Notes under the pieces: generated by a model
The model's input: the letters and a program-made list of their open reading frames with translations, nothing else
What the model was told of the DNA's origin: nothing
The model's database searches: none
DNA from: Angomonas deanei
Lineage: Eukaryota; Euglenozoa; Kinetoplastea; Trypanosomatida; Trypanosomatidae
Direction: 5' to 3'
Length of the DNA: 64,000 nucleotides
NCBI GenBank assembly: GCA_903995115.1
Contig: LR877170.1
Coordinates: 248,001 to 312,000 of the forward strand
Position numbers and translations under genes: made by a program
In this document: piece by piece, positions 62,500 to 64,000 of the stretch
Numbering within the stretch: the first letter of the stretch is position 1
Layout of the letters: every line of letters starts with the position of its first letter

Positions 62500-64000
62500 C
62501 TACTGTGCAGGGACCGCCACTTTTTCTCTCCGACTGGGTGGTTTGTCACCGACCGTCTCGCCATCCCCTCTGTCGGAGTGCTCAATGCGCGCCACCTCGG
62601 AGTACCCCTGCGTGTTGCGAATGTGGTAGAGCACATTGGCACTGTTGAACATGCCATCCTTAAGGGAGACGAGCAAAAATTGAGAGTTTGGAAAGTACTT
62701 TTGGAGCATCAAACCTATGTTTTGAGTGTGGCTGGGGTCTAGCGCGGCGTCCACCTCATCGAGAATGTAGATTGGGGCCGGCCGCACACGAAGGATGGCC
62801 AAAATAAGACAAAGTGCTAACAGAGAACGTTGACCTCCACTGAGCTCGGAGAGGGACTCTTTTGGTTTCCCGTTGAATCGCACACAAACGGAAAGACCCG
62901 TCAAATGCTGTTGTGCGTCACGCTCCTCTATCAACTCCGCCGAGGCGCCCGGGAGACAGGCGGCGAAGAGCTTTCCAAAAATAGTGCTCACCACATTCAC
63001 CATTCGGTCTAGCGAGGTCCACTTCTTGTACTCGATGCCCCGAATACACGCGTGGATGGCGTCCTTGTCCTCCCCGAGGGCGGCACGCTGAAGCACCAAG
63101 TCATCGTACTCCTTTCGTCTGTCTTCGTAAAGGACGGTCGTCTTCTGTGTCACCCGCCGCGACATCATCGCCGACTGCGCCTCGGCCTCTCGCAGCTCCG
63201 CCAGTGTCTTTTGCGTTTTGGCCTCGTCAGTGAAATAGAAGGGACCTTGCGGGTCCCCAAAGCTATCTCTCTCCGAGACAATCCAGCTATAACGGCGCTC
63301 CTGCTCCGCCATAAAGTTTTTGCCCGCTTCCAGCGTTTTGTGCGCCTCCTTCAGGTCCACGTCCATGTTACGGATGAGGTTGTCCAACGTTACTTTTCGC
63401 TCCAGCAGACCATTCTTTTCCTCCTGCGCGGCGTCAATCTCCTTCTCCAGTTTGATGCGATGCTCCTCCGACTGTTTGTAGCGGGTTTGAATGTCGGCAA
63501 TGTTGTCCCGTGTTTCCTTGACCAGTTGGGCAAGACGAATCTTCTCACTCTGGCACTGCTGCAGCTCTTCCTCCGACTCCTTCATCTTGTTCACAAGACC
63601 AGCGGCGTTCTGTTCAATGTCGGCCTCCAGCCGCTCGAACTCGGACGACCCTTTTTCCTCTTCCTGAATCAGTTTTGCGAGTTTCGCTTCCGCCTTTGCC
63701 AACTTCCCCTCCAAGTCCGTCCGCGCCCGTCCCTCGTCCACAGACGCCTCTTTCGCGATGGCCTCCCTTGTGTGCCTTGTACTTCTCCACGGCGGCTTCC
63801 GCTTCCGAGAGGGCGTTCTGGGAGGTGGTGAGCCTCGTCTCAATATCGGAAGCGGCCTCCTCTGTCTGGCTGCGCATAATTTGGAGCTTCTGTTTTAGCA
63901 GCTCCACCCGCTCTTCTGCACTCTTGTAGGCATCAATGACGGGCTGTTTTCCTTGCAATTGGCCTCGCAGCTGTTTGTACTCTCTTTCCATGTCCTTGAT
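62500..64000 (-). CDS. SMC2: Condensin subunit SMC2, C-terminal half (partial)
   Basis: The gene runs off the right edge, so only about 500 C-terminal residues are present. A long coiled coil leads to the C-terminal ATPase half: the signature motif LSELSGGQRSLLALCLILAI, Walker B IYILDEVDAALD, then HTQNIGLMLQKYFPNSQFLL and VSLKDGMFNSANVLY. SELSGGQRSLLAL followed by LDLSHTQNIG-like and KDGMFNNANV-like sequence is the SMC2 pattern rather than SMC1, SMC3 or SMC4. A frame change near 63,770, at a GGG, splits the coiled coil; the protein is continuous on both sides. SMC2 pairs with SMC4 in condensin for mitotic chromosome folding. The short C-terminal tail is charged. Confidence 0.85.

Noticed and set aside
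1-64000. Retroelements, transposons, rRNA, tRNA or CRISPR arrays
   Set aside because: No reverse transcriptase, integrase, transposase, terminal repeats or cloverleaf-like sequence was recognised by eye on either strand. A tRNA scan and repeat search would be needed to exclude small ones.

Overview
The window looks like nuclear chromosome sequence from a kinetoplastid, most likely a trypanosomatid. Genes are packed head to tail on one strand for tens of kilobases. No intron is needed in any gene. Spacers are 150-530 bp and carry polypyrimidine tracts followed by AG, as expected for spliced-leader trans-splicing. The three ATP synthase alpha genes have the characteristic kinetoplastid protein sequence. 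TAA, TAG and TGA all act as stops, so this is not one of the stop-reassigned relatives. I cannot name the genus. The first 19 kb are unusually A+T rich for the group and encode dozens of asparagine runs.

There are three transcription units. A long leftward unit runs from about 53,350 to 29 (minus strand, 22 genes). A short rightward unit of two genes runs from 53,758 to 57,564. A second leftward unit enters from the right edge and ends at 58,233. The divergent switch (53,350-53,757) is the likely start region for the first two units. The convergent switch (57,565-58,232) is the likely end region for the last two and carries two potential G-quadruplexes.

In transcription order the long minus unit encodes: a Skp1-like protein, the circularly permuted GTPase NOG2, an MFS carrier, a small mitochondrial-type protein, three nearly identical ATP synthase alpha genes, a 2-enoyl-CoA reductase-like enzyme, a giant coiled-coil protein with repeated amphipathic helices, an LSm2-like protein, a cdc2-related kinase, an MSP/VAP-like membrane protein, an unrecognised protein, a membrane protein with CCGP repeats and an RS tail, a Prp28-like DEAD-box helicase, COG4, a SURP-domain protein resembling U2SURP/SR140, a RanBP2-type zinc-finger protein, a kinesin-9-like motor, an ankyrin-repeat protein, a leucine-rich-repeat protein and a very large helical protein. 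The plus unit has a metallophosphoesterase and a PPR-like protein. The right minus unit has SMC2 (partial), CDC27/APC3, a Tctex-type dynein light chain and a leucine-rich protein. As usual in this group, neighbours are not functionally related, but RNA processing, flagellar/cytoskeletal and mitochondrial roles recur.

About a dozen genes are interrupted by one or more frame changes (roughly two dozen in all). Several fall at runs of five A or T or at AAT repeats, and the sequence on either side still reads as one continuous protein. I therefore annotate each as one gene and read the breaks as probable indel errors in the assembly, without excluding real lesions. No rRNA, tRNA, transposon, retroelement or CRISPR array was recognised.
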